The notes under the pieces are model-generated. The model worked only from the letters and a program-made list of their open reading frames with translations, made no database searches and was not told the DNA's origin. A stretch of DNA of 64,000 bases, taken from NCBI RefSeq assembly GCF_026745355.1, contig NC_079210.1, positions 15,573,922-15,637,921 on the forward strand, given 5' to 3'. This DNA comes from Beta vulgaris subsp. vulgaris. Lineage: Eukaryota > Streptophyta > Magnoliopsida > Caryophyllales > Amaranthaceae. Below, one piece after another: positions 1 through 11,141 of this stretch. Position 1 is the stretch's first letter. Every line of letters begins with the position of its first letter. Both the position numbers and the translations under genes were made by a program.

Positions 1-384
1 TGGAAAATCGGGCGTAATTATGCATAAGGGTTATGAATGGATATAATTTTTCATCAATTTAGCAGTAAAATTTGGATTTGAGGGTAGAATTTTGTAAATC
101 AGGCTTTAAAAAAATGTAATTAGGGTTGAATTTATTTGGGGTTGACTGATGGAATCCGTTAACGGTTTTTGTCATTTAGTAGTGCAACTCAAATAAAAAC
201 TTCATAATAGGTGTTCTAAAAACAATACTTATTAGGTAGTGTTTCACAAAATTTCCTGAGTTTTATAGTTATGCTATTTGATCAAGCAATCAAAACTACG
301 AACTGCATACGTGTTTTTAGTTATACTGTATCTGTAATTAATGGCTTGTCTACTAAACATTTGATCTGGTTTTTGCAATTCCAG

Positions 385-3300
385 GGAGTTCCTGGTGCAT
401 ATAGTGAACTTGCTGCCAAAAGGGTGTATCCAAGTTGTGAACCTGTCCCTTGTGAGCAATTTGAGACTACTTTTGAAGTACATTCTCATGCCCTATTCTT
501 TTTGACTTATTTTGAGTTCAATTCAGTTAATTTCAGTCCAGTTTAGCTCAGTTCAATTAGTTTAATCTCACAGTTTTCATTCAATTCAGCTCAGTTCATC
601 TCACCTCAACTTAGTGTAGCTCACTTCAACCCAGTTCAGTCCAAAAGAACAGGGCCTCAAACTTTCTAGTGTGATATGAAGTATATATTGTTTTTAGTCA
701 AAAGGAACAATAGCTGATTGTTTCTATTCCCATTGTTAAAGAGTTTAGGATAGAATTCAGGGCCAAAGTACTTCATTAGCTACTATTTCATTTGCACATT
801 ATTGGATCAGAGCCTTCAACTTGTGGTATATGTTAGGTTCCTCTATATGGTGACTGAAGTGAAAATATTAATCATTGGCTCTATTGAAGACGTATTTTAA
901 TATGAAATTATTCTTGATACCAGTTTTATATGCGTAGATAGGTGAATAAGTTCATTCTTTTCTTAATCATTCATTGACATTGGGATTATGATTGAGTGAT
1001 TTAGAATGGATCATTAAAGTGTCCTAGCTCTCAATTATTATGAAGTGGCAGATGCAGTTGTGCATTAGGTAGAGGTCAATTAGACCTCGTCGGTATGTTA
1101 TTTTGGGGTTGTGGTTTGTTGTACATTTGTCTTCCCCCTCTCCCGCTACTACAGAGAGGAATAAAGTAGTGCTGATGTTGATTTTAGAGATGGAAGAATT
1201 TACTTATCTCACTCGAGTAAATTAGGCCAATCCCTATGTTATTTCAAATTACATATTAGGATGGTTTTGTATGTCATTATGTTATGGTTGTTCTATTTAT
1301 TGCATTGCTTTGTAACTCTTTAGGCCCCAGTAGTGCATTCATCTATAATTTATAACAGGTGAGCTAATATGATGGTGAGTAGCTTGTGATAGGTGAATAG
1401 AAGTGTGGTGGCAATAAAACAGGGAAAGCTATAGAGAGACTAAGGGAGGGTACGATAAGAGTTAGAGACAGTGGAGGATCGGCTAGGGGAGAGAGAGAAA
1501 GGTGGGTGTGGTGTCTAGGTAGAAGATGGAGGAAAAGGAGAATTGATGTGTGAGCATCTCAATTTCTAGAACTCAGTGAAATGCTAATATGAATTAATAA
1601 TGTGTAAGAAGTGTCAATCAAGCTTAATAGCATAAGGAATGACCAGAACTTATGGATGCTATCCCCCCCCCCCTCCCAGCCCTAATTATTCTTGTCCTCC
1701 ACTCCGTCTCCTACACTTGTTTTGGATTCTAGGGGTCTACTTGATCTCATATGCAAGCGCCATACTTGATTAGATTTTTGATTATTCTGCTTATCAATTT
1801 ATGTGTTGAGTATTAAGGAAACTTTAAATTTTATCTGGAATATGGTACTCCATATACTTGAGTTGAACATCCTCACCATGTGCTGTTTTCAATAACTTAG
1901 ATAGGACATCTATACAAATATATTAAAATGCGTTCCTATCAAAGGAATTGTATCACACGACATGACACTCTTTTCAAGCTTCTAATACACATGTTTATGA
2001 TCTCATTTAAAAATATTAACAATGTGTAGCTACCAAGAATGAACACATGACATTTGAAATGAAATGTGAGACTTTAACCACCAATCCACTGCAATTTTAA
2101 TGTTTAGTATTTGAAAGTAGCACATAATAAGACATGGACAAGCATTTTGATCTCTAACACTTTTATTAAAGTAATAACAATATGTTATCCCATTTCCATT
2201 GAAATTGTTATTTTTATCCCTGATTCCTTGGATTTTTTAAAAAACAACTTATCATGCCATATCGTGCATATTTCAATTTTGCACTAGACAAAAAATTACA
2301 AAAAGCTAATAAAATCAATTATGGAATCTATGAACAATAATATATTTGATAATTTTAAGTGACTCTAGTCATCGCCCGAGACAAAATACTAGTTTTATCT
2401 TACAAAGTTGTTTGTTGTTTAAAGCAATAACACAATTGTTTCCCTGAGGTCTGCATTTAGTGTTGCAGGCTGTTGACAAGGGGCTTGTTGACCGAGCAGT
2501 TTTACCTGTTGAGAACTCCCTTGGGGGTAGTATTCACAGGAATTATGATCTTCTCTTGCGGCATAAGCTTTATATAGTCGGTGAAGTAAAAGTTGTTATT
2601 CGGCATTGCTTATTAGCTAACCATAGTGTGAAATTTGAAGACCTGAAACGTGTGTTAAGCCATCCGCAGGTTCGAATTCCTATATTCAAATTCATGTTTC
2701 TCTTTATTATGATGTATGCATTGATTTGAATCCAAAAATATGTATCCTTAGGCTCTTGCTCAGTGTGAGAATACATTGGCCAGATTGGGATTAGATAGAG
2801 GTGTTGCTGATGACACTGCTGGTTCAGCACAAGTAAGATTTTGTTCTTATTTACTCTTTTTATTCATGAGTAACCTCTTGATATACTACTTTGCGATCAC
2901 CAATGTCACCTTTCCTAGAATAGCAATGGTTTATGATTGATTATTTCGAGATTTCTGTACTTAATGAATGTGGGAAACGTTAAAAGGACCAAGAAGCTAG
3001 CAAAAGAGGTAGTAGTTAAATTATTTAAAATGTTAATTGAACAAGGTGACTGTCAGATGGCACATTTATATAATTTAATAATGATTTAGTTCTTTCCTTC
3101 CATAATAATTGATAGAAGGCCACCTGTTCCAAGTCCCAAATAATGCCGGGCCCAAGGACTACAGTTAGTGATAGAGTAAGAGTGGGTAGTGGCAGTGGCT
3201 GAAGCTCACTTGTAATAATAGCAACTGACTTAAGCTTCCTTGATTTATGAGTCAAATATGTTATATGGGGGGTGATGATATTTGTGTACTACACAATGTG

Positions 3301-4834
3301 CCCTATTGGCCTATTCCTAGGTACTTGGTTGGTGTAAGCAATGTTGCTTCTGAATTGTTTCTTCCTCTCAGCAATTGGATGGAAGGAGTAAATTGCGGAT
3401 CAACTAAATTTAATGGAAAAATGGCTATAAATTTGTATGGTTGCCTTAGTTGTTTGGTTATTGGACTGTCAACCTTTTGGATTTGTGATAAACCATTCTC
3501 TCGATAGTTTGTGATTAGTCCTAGGAGTAGTCATGTCGGATTGAATAAATTCTTATTCTTCTTGTTTGCATGTCGGAAATTAGAACCTAAAAAATCGGAA
3601 AAAATTTACTTACTTTCATCAAATTTCAACCTCACCTGAATAATCAATTGAATGTCATGTTTTGTTTCTTTTCCACTTAAGCTTTGTGCCGACAACTCTA
3701 ATTATGATCATGGATGTTTAAGAACAAGCTTTTGTCTTCTAAAGAGTCACATCGCCTCCCTTAATTCTTTGCAGCCTAATGATTAATACTGTGACTTCTC
3801 ATTAGTTCTTTGACTTTTGCTTGATGTAGATATTCTGTTGATATTGCCTCTGACGCAATGTATAATTGTCATTATCATAGTATATCGCGAAGTACCAGCT
3901 CAAAGACACAGGTGCCCTTGCCAGTGCCAGTGCTGCAAAAATCTATGGACTGAATATACTAGTTGAAGACATTCAGGTGGATATGTTAAAACCTTGAATT
4001 GGATGAACCTCAATTAACGTCCTTCAAGTAACACAAGACAATATATCTCTTAATTTCTTGCACAGGATAATTGTTATAATATCACTCGATTCATGATACT
4101 GGCAAGGAAGCCAATAGCTCCATTAACTGGTAGGCCATTCAAGGTAATCCATACTAGAGATAAATAAACTGTAAATAAATACTTATAATCTTTCTTATTC
4201 TTTTTAATGCAAGTATGGGGTTTGCTGGTTATGTCTGTCAGACAAGCATTGTTTTTGCACTGGATGAGGGACCTGGGGCACTTGTCAAAGCACTTGGTGT
4301 ATTTTCTTTGAGGCAAATCAATATCACAAAGGTTTTTGCTTATATATCTATTAGTGTATCTATGTTTATTGACTGTGGCCTTACTTAAGCTCAAATCGTA
4401 GATTAATACAAATTAAATTGCTTCAATTTGCGATCAGATCGAAAGTCGTCCAAATAGAGATATCAAAAGTGGATCACTGGAGTAAGTTCAGTAACTCTTC
4501 AGATTTTAGTACATGATACATTCAAAACCACCAGGCTGAAGATTATCTTTTACCTGATTTTTTATGTTTCAAATATATTTAGGAGCTTCAACTATCTTTT
4601 CTATTTGGATTTTGAAGCATCAATGGCTGATAATGTTACACAGAATGCGATCAAAGATCTTGAGGTGATTCTCTTCTAAACATGGAAGACAGACCTTTGT
4701 TTTACTTCTCCTCAAACCCATGTTTTTATTTGTGGTTCTGTTTCATTCCAATTGCTGCTATACTATTTTGACAGGAGTTTACTTCATTGCTGAGGGTTTT
4801 CGGCAGTTATCCATCAGCGGATAGCATGACATAA
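385..4834 (+). CDS. ADT: Arogenate/prephenate dehydratase, 3' part of a spliced gene (5' end outside window)
   Basis: This plastid shikimate-pathway enzyme converts arogenate (or prephenate) to phenylalanine (or phenylpyruvate). Nine exons are visible, all with GT-AG borders and compatible phases: 385-477, 2469-2669, 2752-2832, 3881-3976, 4066-4143, 4242-4331, 4438-4481, 4583-4664, 4775-4834, giving 274 codons and a stop. The catalytic dehydratase domain shows [39 protein letters not shown] and the ITRF motif that holds the essential Thr of this family. The C-terminal ACT domain keeps GALVKAL and ESRPNRD, the phenylalanine-binding motifs, so feedback control is expected. The protein ends with a typical FGSYP tail. 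Family members are about 380-430 residues, so the transit peptide and the start of the dehydratase domain lie upstream. Many exons place it with the intron-containing ADT1/ADT2-type genes. ADT versus PDT preference cannot be read from sequence. Confidence 0.93.
478..2468 (+). other. Long intron of the dehydratase gene (1,991 bp)
   Basis: Intron bounded by GT at 478 and AG at 2468, phase 0. It holds a MITE (489-656) just 11 bases after the donor, a poly-C tract near 1664, and otherwise AT-rich sequence without coding potential. The other introns of the gene are 74 to 1,048 bp. Confidence 0.85.
489..656. mobile_element. Small MITE in dehydratase intron, TIR GCCCTRTTCTTTT
   Basis: The left end TGCCCTATTCTTTTTGAC and the reverse complement of the right end, GGCCCTGTTCTTTTGGAC, form terminal inverted repeats of about 17 bp. 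TCA flanks both sides (486-488 and 657-659) as a 3-bp target duplication. The interior is made of degenerate TTCAG/CTCAG pentamers. Three-bp duplication and TIR style resemble PIF/Harbinger (Tourist) MITEs, although TCA is not the usual TWA. Confidence 0.7.
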
Positions 4835-5341
4835 TAATATTGACGACTTGTAAATTATTTCATTTCCCCATTATATTGGGTACCAGTTTCTCCTAATTGA
4901 GAGAACTCGTTTTTAAATGCTTTTATTGATTTAAACTTGTATGTGTTGGTGTAATTCCCTTACCTCTCCCATTGATTTAATTCAATATCATGTGAAAAGG
5001 CTAGGCAACATGTAAAATGCAAACATTAGTGTATGGAAATAATGGCCGATCTGTTGAGACTTGATGTGTAGGGGTCTTAAAAAAATTACTGTCCCATATC
5101 TTTGTATGTTTTTGCTGTGAGCCTGTGAGACGTTTGCGGACATTACTTTGGGTTTCAGACTGCAGAGCTCAAATATTTGGTTGGTGGATAATTACTCTAT
5201 GGAATTATTAGATTTTAGAGTGTGTTTTAAGTTTACGAGGAACTGAAATTCATGGAGAACAATTTGAATGTCTACGATATGAAGAAATTTGCGGGGAGAT
5301 TCTTGATGGTATAAAGTAGATTAGTGGCACCAATGGCCGGT
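4835..5341. other. Downstream spacer of the dehydratase gene
   Basis: Contains the 3' UTR and terminator region of the dehydratase gene. AT-rich, with no coding potential or repeat seen. Confidence 0.5.
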
Positions 5342-5344
5342 TTA

Positions 5345-5696
5345 GGCTATGTTTAGTTCACCTGAAATTTTCTGATCTGAACGTATCTGATCTGATCTGA
5401 TCTGATTTGATTTGAACTGATCTAATCTGATCTGATCTGATTACAAGATCTTATCTTTTAGATTTTTCTCAATATATAAGAAAAAATATAGTCATGTGGG
5501 GTCTTGTTTGATTCGTCTCAATGAGTATTTTATTAATATTCAATTATTATAATTTTTACTGATATGTAATGAAAGATATAATGATTTTTGAATATAAGCA
5601 TGATCTAATCTGATCTGAACTTATTGTTTCTGATCTGATCTGATCTGATCTGATTAGATCAGAAATAAGCAAAAATAAAGTGAACAGAACATAGCC
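5345..5696. mobile_element. Tourist-like MITE with TCTGA pentamer arrays
   Basis: Ends GGCTATGTTTAGTTCACC and, reverse complemented, GGCTATGTTCTGTTCACTT form inverted repeats. TTA is duplicated at 5342-5344 and 5697-5699, the target preference of PIF/Harbinger MITEs. Inside each terminus lies an array of TCTGA/GATCT pentamers (about 5370-5440 and 5600-5665). The core (5480-5585) shares about 100 bp with a Stowaway element at 61964. No coding capacity, so it depends on a transposase elsewhere. Confidence 0.85.
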
Positions 5697-5699
5697 TTA

Positions 5700-6295
5700 G
5701 TGGATAGTAATCAATGGTGCTAATAGTAATGAATATGAAGAAATTCAATAAATAGCCCTTGAGTGTAAACAGGTAGTAAAAGTATTGGTAAATGAAAAGA
5801 CAACAATATTTTGGATGTTTAGATTGGAGGGGTGGAAGGGCATTCCACAAAAGTTAAAGCGGAAGTGGGAAGCAAAGCTATGGAAAGTGATATCTATCAT
5901 CATACGCTGGATTAGTTGGTACATAACCGTGTTCGTTCTTGCACTGAAGTTGATTAGAGAGACATTAGAGGAAGATTAATGAAACTTTGTTGCCTTAAGG
6001 TTGAAGGGTGGTTATGTTATTCGGACTTGGATACTCGTTCGGGCATGGTTATGTGGTGAAACTAATAGAAGTAGTGTTTATGAAGAATGTATATCAAAAT
6101 CTTATTTAGTAATCACAAATTATTAGAATAAACAGTTTAATTTTAACATAAAATTAGACGAATTCAATATTGGATTTTTTCTAACAAGCTTATTCCATTT
6201 ACTCTAACCCAACATTATCATAGTCATCCCCTCTTTTCTCCTTGTTTTCTTGATTCTTGAACTAAAACATGCAATTTCAAAAAATAATCGGGTAG
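5700..6295. other. Spacer without supported gene
   Basis: AT-rich spacer. A 64-codon open frame at 5785-5979 has no recognisable domain and no splice or promoter context, so I do not call it a gene. Confidence 0.4.
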
Positions 6296-6432
6296 TCTTA
6301 TTAAACGGATTAAACTAGTCACTAAATGGATTAAGCTAGTCACTGAATGAGTTACATAATGTCATTACCGAATAGATTAAACTGGTCACGAAATAAATTA
6401 AACTGGTCCCTAAATAGATTAAACTAGTTACT
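6296..6432. repeat. Degenerate about 22-bp tandem repeat (GATTAAACTAGTCACTAAAT)
   Basis: Six or so imperfect copies of a unit reading GATTAAACTAGTCACTAAAT, with variants such as ACTGGTCACGAAAT and ACTAGTTACTAT. No coding role. Confidence 0.65.
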
Positions 6433-6701
6433 ATATTAAAAAAAAGGTATCATGTTCTCTCTTTAATATTGGACTTGGATCGTGCCTAATTTTAAACTAA
6501 AAGTAAGCGGTCTTTTACAAGACCAACTGTTTAGTAATAAGTAATAAGTATAAATGAGCACTCTAAAACAAAGAAATTTATGAAATGTCTTGTTACTCCA
6601 TACCATAATATGCGTACATAGTACACTAGATCTCACAAAATGAGTCGTACATAACAAAATATTATCTTATCACATTAAGACTCAACTCTAAGTTTATGGG
6701 G
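6433..6701. other. 3' flank of the defensin-like gene
   Basis: Mostly downstream of the minus-strand peptide gene. AT-rich and presumably holding its 3' UTR. No motif that I can assign with confidence. Confidence 0.35.
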
Positions 6702-7889
6702 TCAATTGGGAGGAGAATGATGAGTAACAGAGGACGCTGAAACATTATTATCGTAGTGTGGAAACGAGGGTGGGTGAGTTGCACAGCCAGGAATGCAAGG
6801 TGCACCATCTATAAAATAACATCTGCAATAATCTTCAATTTGGCCACTCCCTTTTGAAAGACAAGCTCCAATGACATTCCCAGCTCCTGTGAAACATCTT
6901 TTGCATGTATTTCCACATTCATTTAAGTCAGGACATCCTCCTCCTTGCACTTCATCGAACTCACATATTGTTGAATCTGTGTGTATGCAACCTGCAATCA
7001 GCAATATATACCATCATTTTATTAATTAGTACTAGAAAATGGTAGAACTAGCTACCGCAGTTTTGGGATCCAAAAAACAATCATTAGCTTAAATTAACAC
7101 TTAGAAAAAAAAATGAGTTAGTTCAAATATTGTTGAAAATGAATTATATTGTCTACATTCTATATAATTTATCTCTTGATACTATTATTTTATGGGCAGA
7201 AGAAACAAGGGCAGAATTCTATGAAACGGAGGGACTATTATAATAAGGTGATTTTTTATTCAACTATGTAATGTGTAATTTTGTCTTCCAAAAAGTTTAT
7301 ATAGGTTGATTATTGTAATCCAGTTAATAAAAAACTAACGAATTACCCAGAAATAAACGAATTACCCATTCTACATAATTTTCAACTTATTTGCAATGTT
7401 AATTCGTACACTTTATGAATAATAATAATCCAACCAAACCAGTGAACCAGGCCACCACAAGAAATATAAGTTAGAATTTGTTACTTACGATACATTATTA
7501 GGTCATTGTGTAACACTGACCTAGTTCTTTAAAAGTTGTAAAACTGCTACAATTTCAGTAAAAAAAATCTTTAATTTTTGTACCATTTGCCAGATTTTCG
7601 ATGATAGTTTTTTGCCCAAAATGATTTCATTATGTATATTACTTAGTGAAGTCACACCAAAACTTCATCCCTAACAAAAATGCATAGAAAATCGGGAAAA
7701 GGTAATAATAATAAATGAAAATTGTTTGAAAAGGTTGTAATTTTCAACCTTTCCTACAAAAGGTTCTAATATGCACTCATCTAGAACGTAGAAAGTAGTG
7801 TTTGACAAAGAAAAATAAGAAGAGAAAATAAAACCTGAGATGGGTATGACGAGCAACAACAGAACACAAGAAGCTAAATAATTATGCAT
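6702..7889 (-). CDS. Secreted cysteine-rich defensin-like (DEFL) peptide, two exons
   Basis: Exon 1 (7889-7835) begins MHNYLASCVLLLLVIPIS, a signal peptide of 18 residues. A phase-1 GT-AG intron (7834-6992) follows, and exon 2 (6991-6702) encodes the mature peptide; total 114 residues. An intron directly after the signal-peptide exon is the standard DEFL layout. The mature part has 11 cysteines. A CSalphabeta core is visible: C-x5-C-x3-C, then GAC (gamma-core GxC), then CRC (CxC), then two more cysteines in APCIPGC. Such peptides are exported and act in defence or in reproductive signalling. The proline- and serine-containing tail after the last Cys is longer than usual. The in-frame upstream Met at 7943 would bury the signal peptide, so I chose the inner Met. 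A TATATTTA-like box near 8000 would suit transcription. The exact subfamily is not recognised. Confidence 0.72.
6992..7834 (-). other. Intron of the defensin-like gene
   Basis: An 843-bp AT-rich intron with GT donor at 7834-7833 and AG acceptor at 6993-6992, splitting a Gly codon. Nothing else was seen inside. Confidence 0.7.
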
Positions 7890-7949
7890 GTTTATTATCG
7901 ATAGTCTATAATGAAAGTAATGAAGTAAAGGTTCATAAGCCATCTGTTA

Positions 7950-8204
7950 AATTTATACTAAAGGATGGAGGCAGATCAAGCAACATAAGAAGGAAATCAT
8001 AAATATAGATATCGTGGTATATTTTATTTACTTTTTTCGAGGTGATTGTTATCATGGTATTTGGAAATAAAATCATCTGTTTATTGCAATTTATTGTCAG
8101 AATCATAAGTGATACTCATAGACAAATCCTTAAAAGCTCTCCAACTTTTACAAACGAATACTAATTACTAGTTTTTAAAACCGTGCATAAAAAATGCGCG
8201 GGAA
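7950..8204. other. Upstream region of the defensin-like gene
   Basis: AT-rich promoter side of the minus-strand peptide gene. The reverse complement holds CTATATTTATG near 8000-8010, a candidate TATA box about 110 bp before the ATG. No further gene. Confidence 0.35.

Positions 8205-8205
<1 letters not shown>

Positions 8206-8276
<71 letters not shown>
8206..8276. repeat. (TA)n microsatellite
   Basis: About 70 bp of nearly pure TA dinucleotides, forming the left edge of the inverted-repeat element that follows. Confidence 0.95.
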
Positions 8277-8277
<1 letters not shown>

Positions 8278-9463
8278 AGGGGTGGGATCCGCTGAAAACA
8301 GATCTTAATCTGAAAACTGAAAACAAGGGTAACTTTGAACCCCTTTAGGGTAACTTTTAACACTTATAGGGTAACTTTTGCCAGTTTTGGGGTAATTTTA
8401 TTATATTAAGGGTAGTTCTATATATTTCAAGGATAACTTTATTTATTATAAGAGTAACTATTACCAGTTTTAGGGTAACTTTTACCATTTTTAGGATAAC
8501 TTTTAGCAATTTAGGGTAATTATATATATTTTAAGTGTAACTTTTAGCACTTTTAGGGCAACTTTATATGCTATAAGAGTAACTTCTTCCACTTCTAAGG
8601 TAACTATAAAAAAATATCAAAACAACAATAACTCGATTTATCAACACTTGCAATAACATTCAACAAATTTCGCATCAACAAATGCTTGATAAAGAAAAAG
8701 CAAATTAACTATCAATAAAAATACAAGCAACTAATTTGGCATCACCTGAACTGTTCCCATAAATTCTTCGGAAGGAAATTAAGCACTGTATATTTCCTGT
8801 TCGATATGCAATTGTCATAAAAAAGTTCACGCATGGATTCATCATCATTGATATAAACATATCTCTTCATTTCTGTCCAGTGTAGTGTCCAACGGGGTTC
8901 ACTAAATTCAGCTGAACCCCAAAATCTGCCTACAAATAATTCAAATAAATACATTAATTATAATATTCTTACTCAACCATTGTAGAATCTTAAAAATTAT
9001 AGTGAAATTAGTACTAAACAAACCTCCAAATTTATGGAAGATCCAACTTGGTGTCAGTCGAAAAAATCTTCAATTTCTTTTCTATAACTCTGGAATTCGG
9101 AAAAAAGTAATTTGATGCCGGAGATTAGAAATTGTTTGGTGTGATTTGTCAAAGAGAAGTGAAATGGATGAATTTAGAGAGAGATGTAGAATTGTAGATT
9201 GTAATCGAGGAAAATTAGGTGCGAGCAATTGATTGAATGATGGTGAGAAAGGCGTGTTTAATAGGGAGGAGAGAGAGAGAGAGAGAGAAAGTTGTGTTTA
9301 ACAGGGGAAGAATCATCGCGCTTGAGAAAAGAAAGTTCTGGAGTAATCCTCGTGGTTAAATCATAGCCCTTCAGTATTTTCTTTAAACGCATGCAAGTTT
9401 TTAACGATGTAGATCCTCCGTTTTCAGTTTTCAGTTTAAAGATGGTTTTCACGAGATCCCATT

Positions 9464-9467
<4 letters not shown>
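8277..9467. mobile_element. Non-autonomous TIR transposon, about 1.19 kb, ends GGGATC..TGAAAAC..CTGAAAACTGAAAAC
   Basis: The left end TATATAGGGGTGGGATCC continues into TCTGAAAACTGAAAAC. The reverse complement of the right end reads TATATAGGAATGGGATCT and continues into AACTGAAAACTGAAAAC. The inverted repeats are about 50 bp. TA arrays flank both sides, so target duplications cannot be read. The left third is a 21-bp tandem array (8327-8610). A minus-strand 70-codon frame (8954-8742) is the only notable ORF and matches no family I know. The superfamily is uncertain: Mutator-like and Tc1/mariner are both possible. Confidence 0.75.
8327..8612. repeat. 21-bp tandem array, consensus GGGTAACTTTTANCANTTTTA
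   Basis: About 14 copies start at 8327, 8348, 8369, 8390, 8410, 8430, 8452, 8473, 8493, 8514, 8534, 8556, 8577 and 8598. Spacing is 20-22 bp, and GGGTAACTTTT is the most constant part. It lies just inside the left inverted repeat of the host element. Confidence 0.85.

Positions 9468-9536
<69 letters not shown>
9468..9536. repeat. (TA)n microsatellite
   Basis: About 70 bp of TA repeats between the TIR element and the first Helitron-like terminus. Confidence 0.95.
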
Positions 9537-9538
<2 letters not shown>

Positions 9539-9690
9539 CTATTATATAAGCTAGGGGAGGAGCTGTAGTGTCCTCTTTTGAAATGACTAAAATACCCTTT
9601 AATAATTTAAAATAATATTTTTCTTTTTATAAAAAATTAAAAAATGAGAATCAATAAAACTTGCCATGTGAATGGAATATGCAATACCAT
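9537..9690 (+). mobile_element. Duplicate copy of Helitron 5' terminal region
   Basis: Starts TTCTATTATATAAGCTAGG and runs through GTGTCCTCTTTTGAAATGAC. It is nearly identical to 9748-9901 with an offset of 211 bp, so the Helitron 5' end plus an AT tract is tandemly duplicated. Confidence 0.7.
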
Positions 9691-9746
9691 ATATATATAT
9701 ATATATATAATATATATAATATATTATATATATATATATATATATA
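9691..9746. repeat. (TA)n tract between duplicated Helitron ends
   Basis: Imperfect TA repeats separating the two copies of the Helitron 5' end. Part of the 211-bp duplicated unit. Confidence 0.85.
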
Positions 9747-9939
9747 TTTCTATTATATAAGCTAGGGGAGGAGCTGTAGTGTCCTCTTTTGAAATGACTA
9801 AAATACCTTTTAATAATTTAAAATAATATTTTTCTTTTTATAAAAAATTAAAAAATGAGAATCAATAAAACTTGCCATGTGAATGGAATATGCAATACCA
9901 TTAATAACCACTTATAGATCAGAATAAATGTTATTTGCT

Positions 9940-10080
9940 GCAGTGATATTGTTGCGGTTTTACCTATACGCAGCAATATAACACGAAAAAAGAAAAGAAA
10001 AATAGAAATTGACAATATTGCTGCGGTTCCCGCCCAAAACCGCAGCAATATTGTTGCGGCCCTACGTGGAAACCGCGGCA
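9940..10080. repeat. Subterminal GCTGCGGTTT / AAACCGCAGC repeats of CACTA-1
   Basis: Several copies of TTGCTGCGG and CCGCAGCAATAT in both orientations. In CACTA elements such motifs are binding sites for the second transposition protein (TNPA-type). The same motif marks CACTA-2. Confidence 0.75.
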
Positions 10081-10737
10081 ATATTTGCTGGCAAAAAAAA
10101 TTAACCGGCCCTCATACTCTTATTTCCGGCTACTGGGTTTGGGTTTATTTTCCGGCGACTTGGGGTATTCGCTAGCTTCTCCACCGGCGAGTTTATTTTC
10201 GGCGACTTGGGTTTCTCCACCGGCGAGTTTATTTCGCTTCTCCACCGACGCTTCTTCTCCCACCTTTTTTCTCCTCGCTTCTCCACCGGCGCCACTCCTT
10301 CGGCGGCGATTCTCCTCCCACCGGCGAGGGTTTTTATTATATTAGGTCAGTTTTTTGTAAATTTTTCTTAATTAGTGTTTTAATAGAAAATTTGGCTTAA
10401 ATTATAGTTTAAAATGATTAGTATAAAGTATATATATGATTAGTTATAAGATTTGAGTATTAAAAACTGATTTTATGATGATTTTGCTTTAGTTTTTGTA
10501 TGCCCTAATATATTATATGGGATTGTTTATGCTTAAGTTATTGTGATGTTTTTGCAATTCTTTGTTTAAAATGATATGCAATGCCTTTATATTGATAGAC
10601 TCACCAATGGGAGGGGAAGGGAAATCTAAGGAATGGTTTGGTACTTGTTGTTTGATGATAACTTGAAATCGTTTGAATGCGATTATTGTTTGGTGAATAC
10701 TTGGAATCGCTTGAATGCGATTGTTTTTATGTACATC
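10081..10737 (+). other. CACTA-1 leader region
   Basis: A pyrimidine-rich stretch with repeated CTTCTCCACCGGCGA (10160-10330), probably 5' UTR, and then AT-rich DNA. Open frames here translate to low-complexity Ser/Pro/Leu text on both strands and are not called as genes. Confidence 0.45.
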
Positions 10738-11055
10738 ATATTGCCTAGATACTCGTTCAAGACTTACTCATTAGGAGTAAGTCTTGAATAGTCCCCGTTT
10801 TGGGACTGTTCTTAAACATCACATCTCACTTAGGTGGTGAATGAGTGTTGATTCTAAGTGAAATACGGTTAGTCATTTCCCTAATTTGTTCTCCAGGTAC
10901 ATATAAGATAAACAATTATCTTTATCGTGTACTTGGAGAACTGAAGGGAAATAGTGCCAAAGTTTACTTAGAATCAAAGATGATACATGCATTCACTAGT
11001 GGGATTGGACGTTTAAGGATGGGTTAGGTTGGAGTGATAAGGACCCAATGGAAGC
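10738..11055 (+). other. Conserved 5' block of CACTA, shared with 33297-33620
   Basis: From GCCTAGATACTCGTTCAAG to GGTTAGGTTGGAGTGATAAG this block is closely repeated at 33297-33620 upstream of another TNP2 copy. It precedes the TNP2 ATG by about 90 bp and is probably a noncoding exon or leader. Confidence 0.65.
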
Positions 11056-11141
11056 ATGCATTGCATATTAGTTTGTTGTGTTGGAGTTATGTGAATTTTA
11101 AATTGATAATAATATGTATGTGTGTGTTGGGGTTTTTAGAA

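Noticed and set aside
3247..3507. 86-codon frame in a dehydratase intron
   Set aside because: Lies between well-defined exons, no domain, no splice support.
10085..10345. 86-codon plus-strand frame after the CACTA-1 left end
   Set aside because: Built from CTTCTCCACCGGCGA repeats, leader-like, no homolog recognised.
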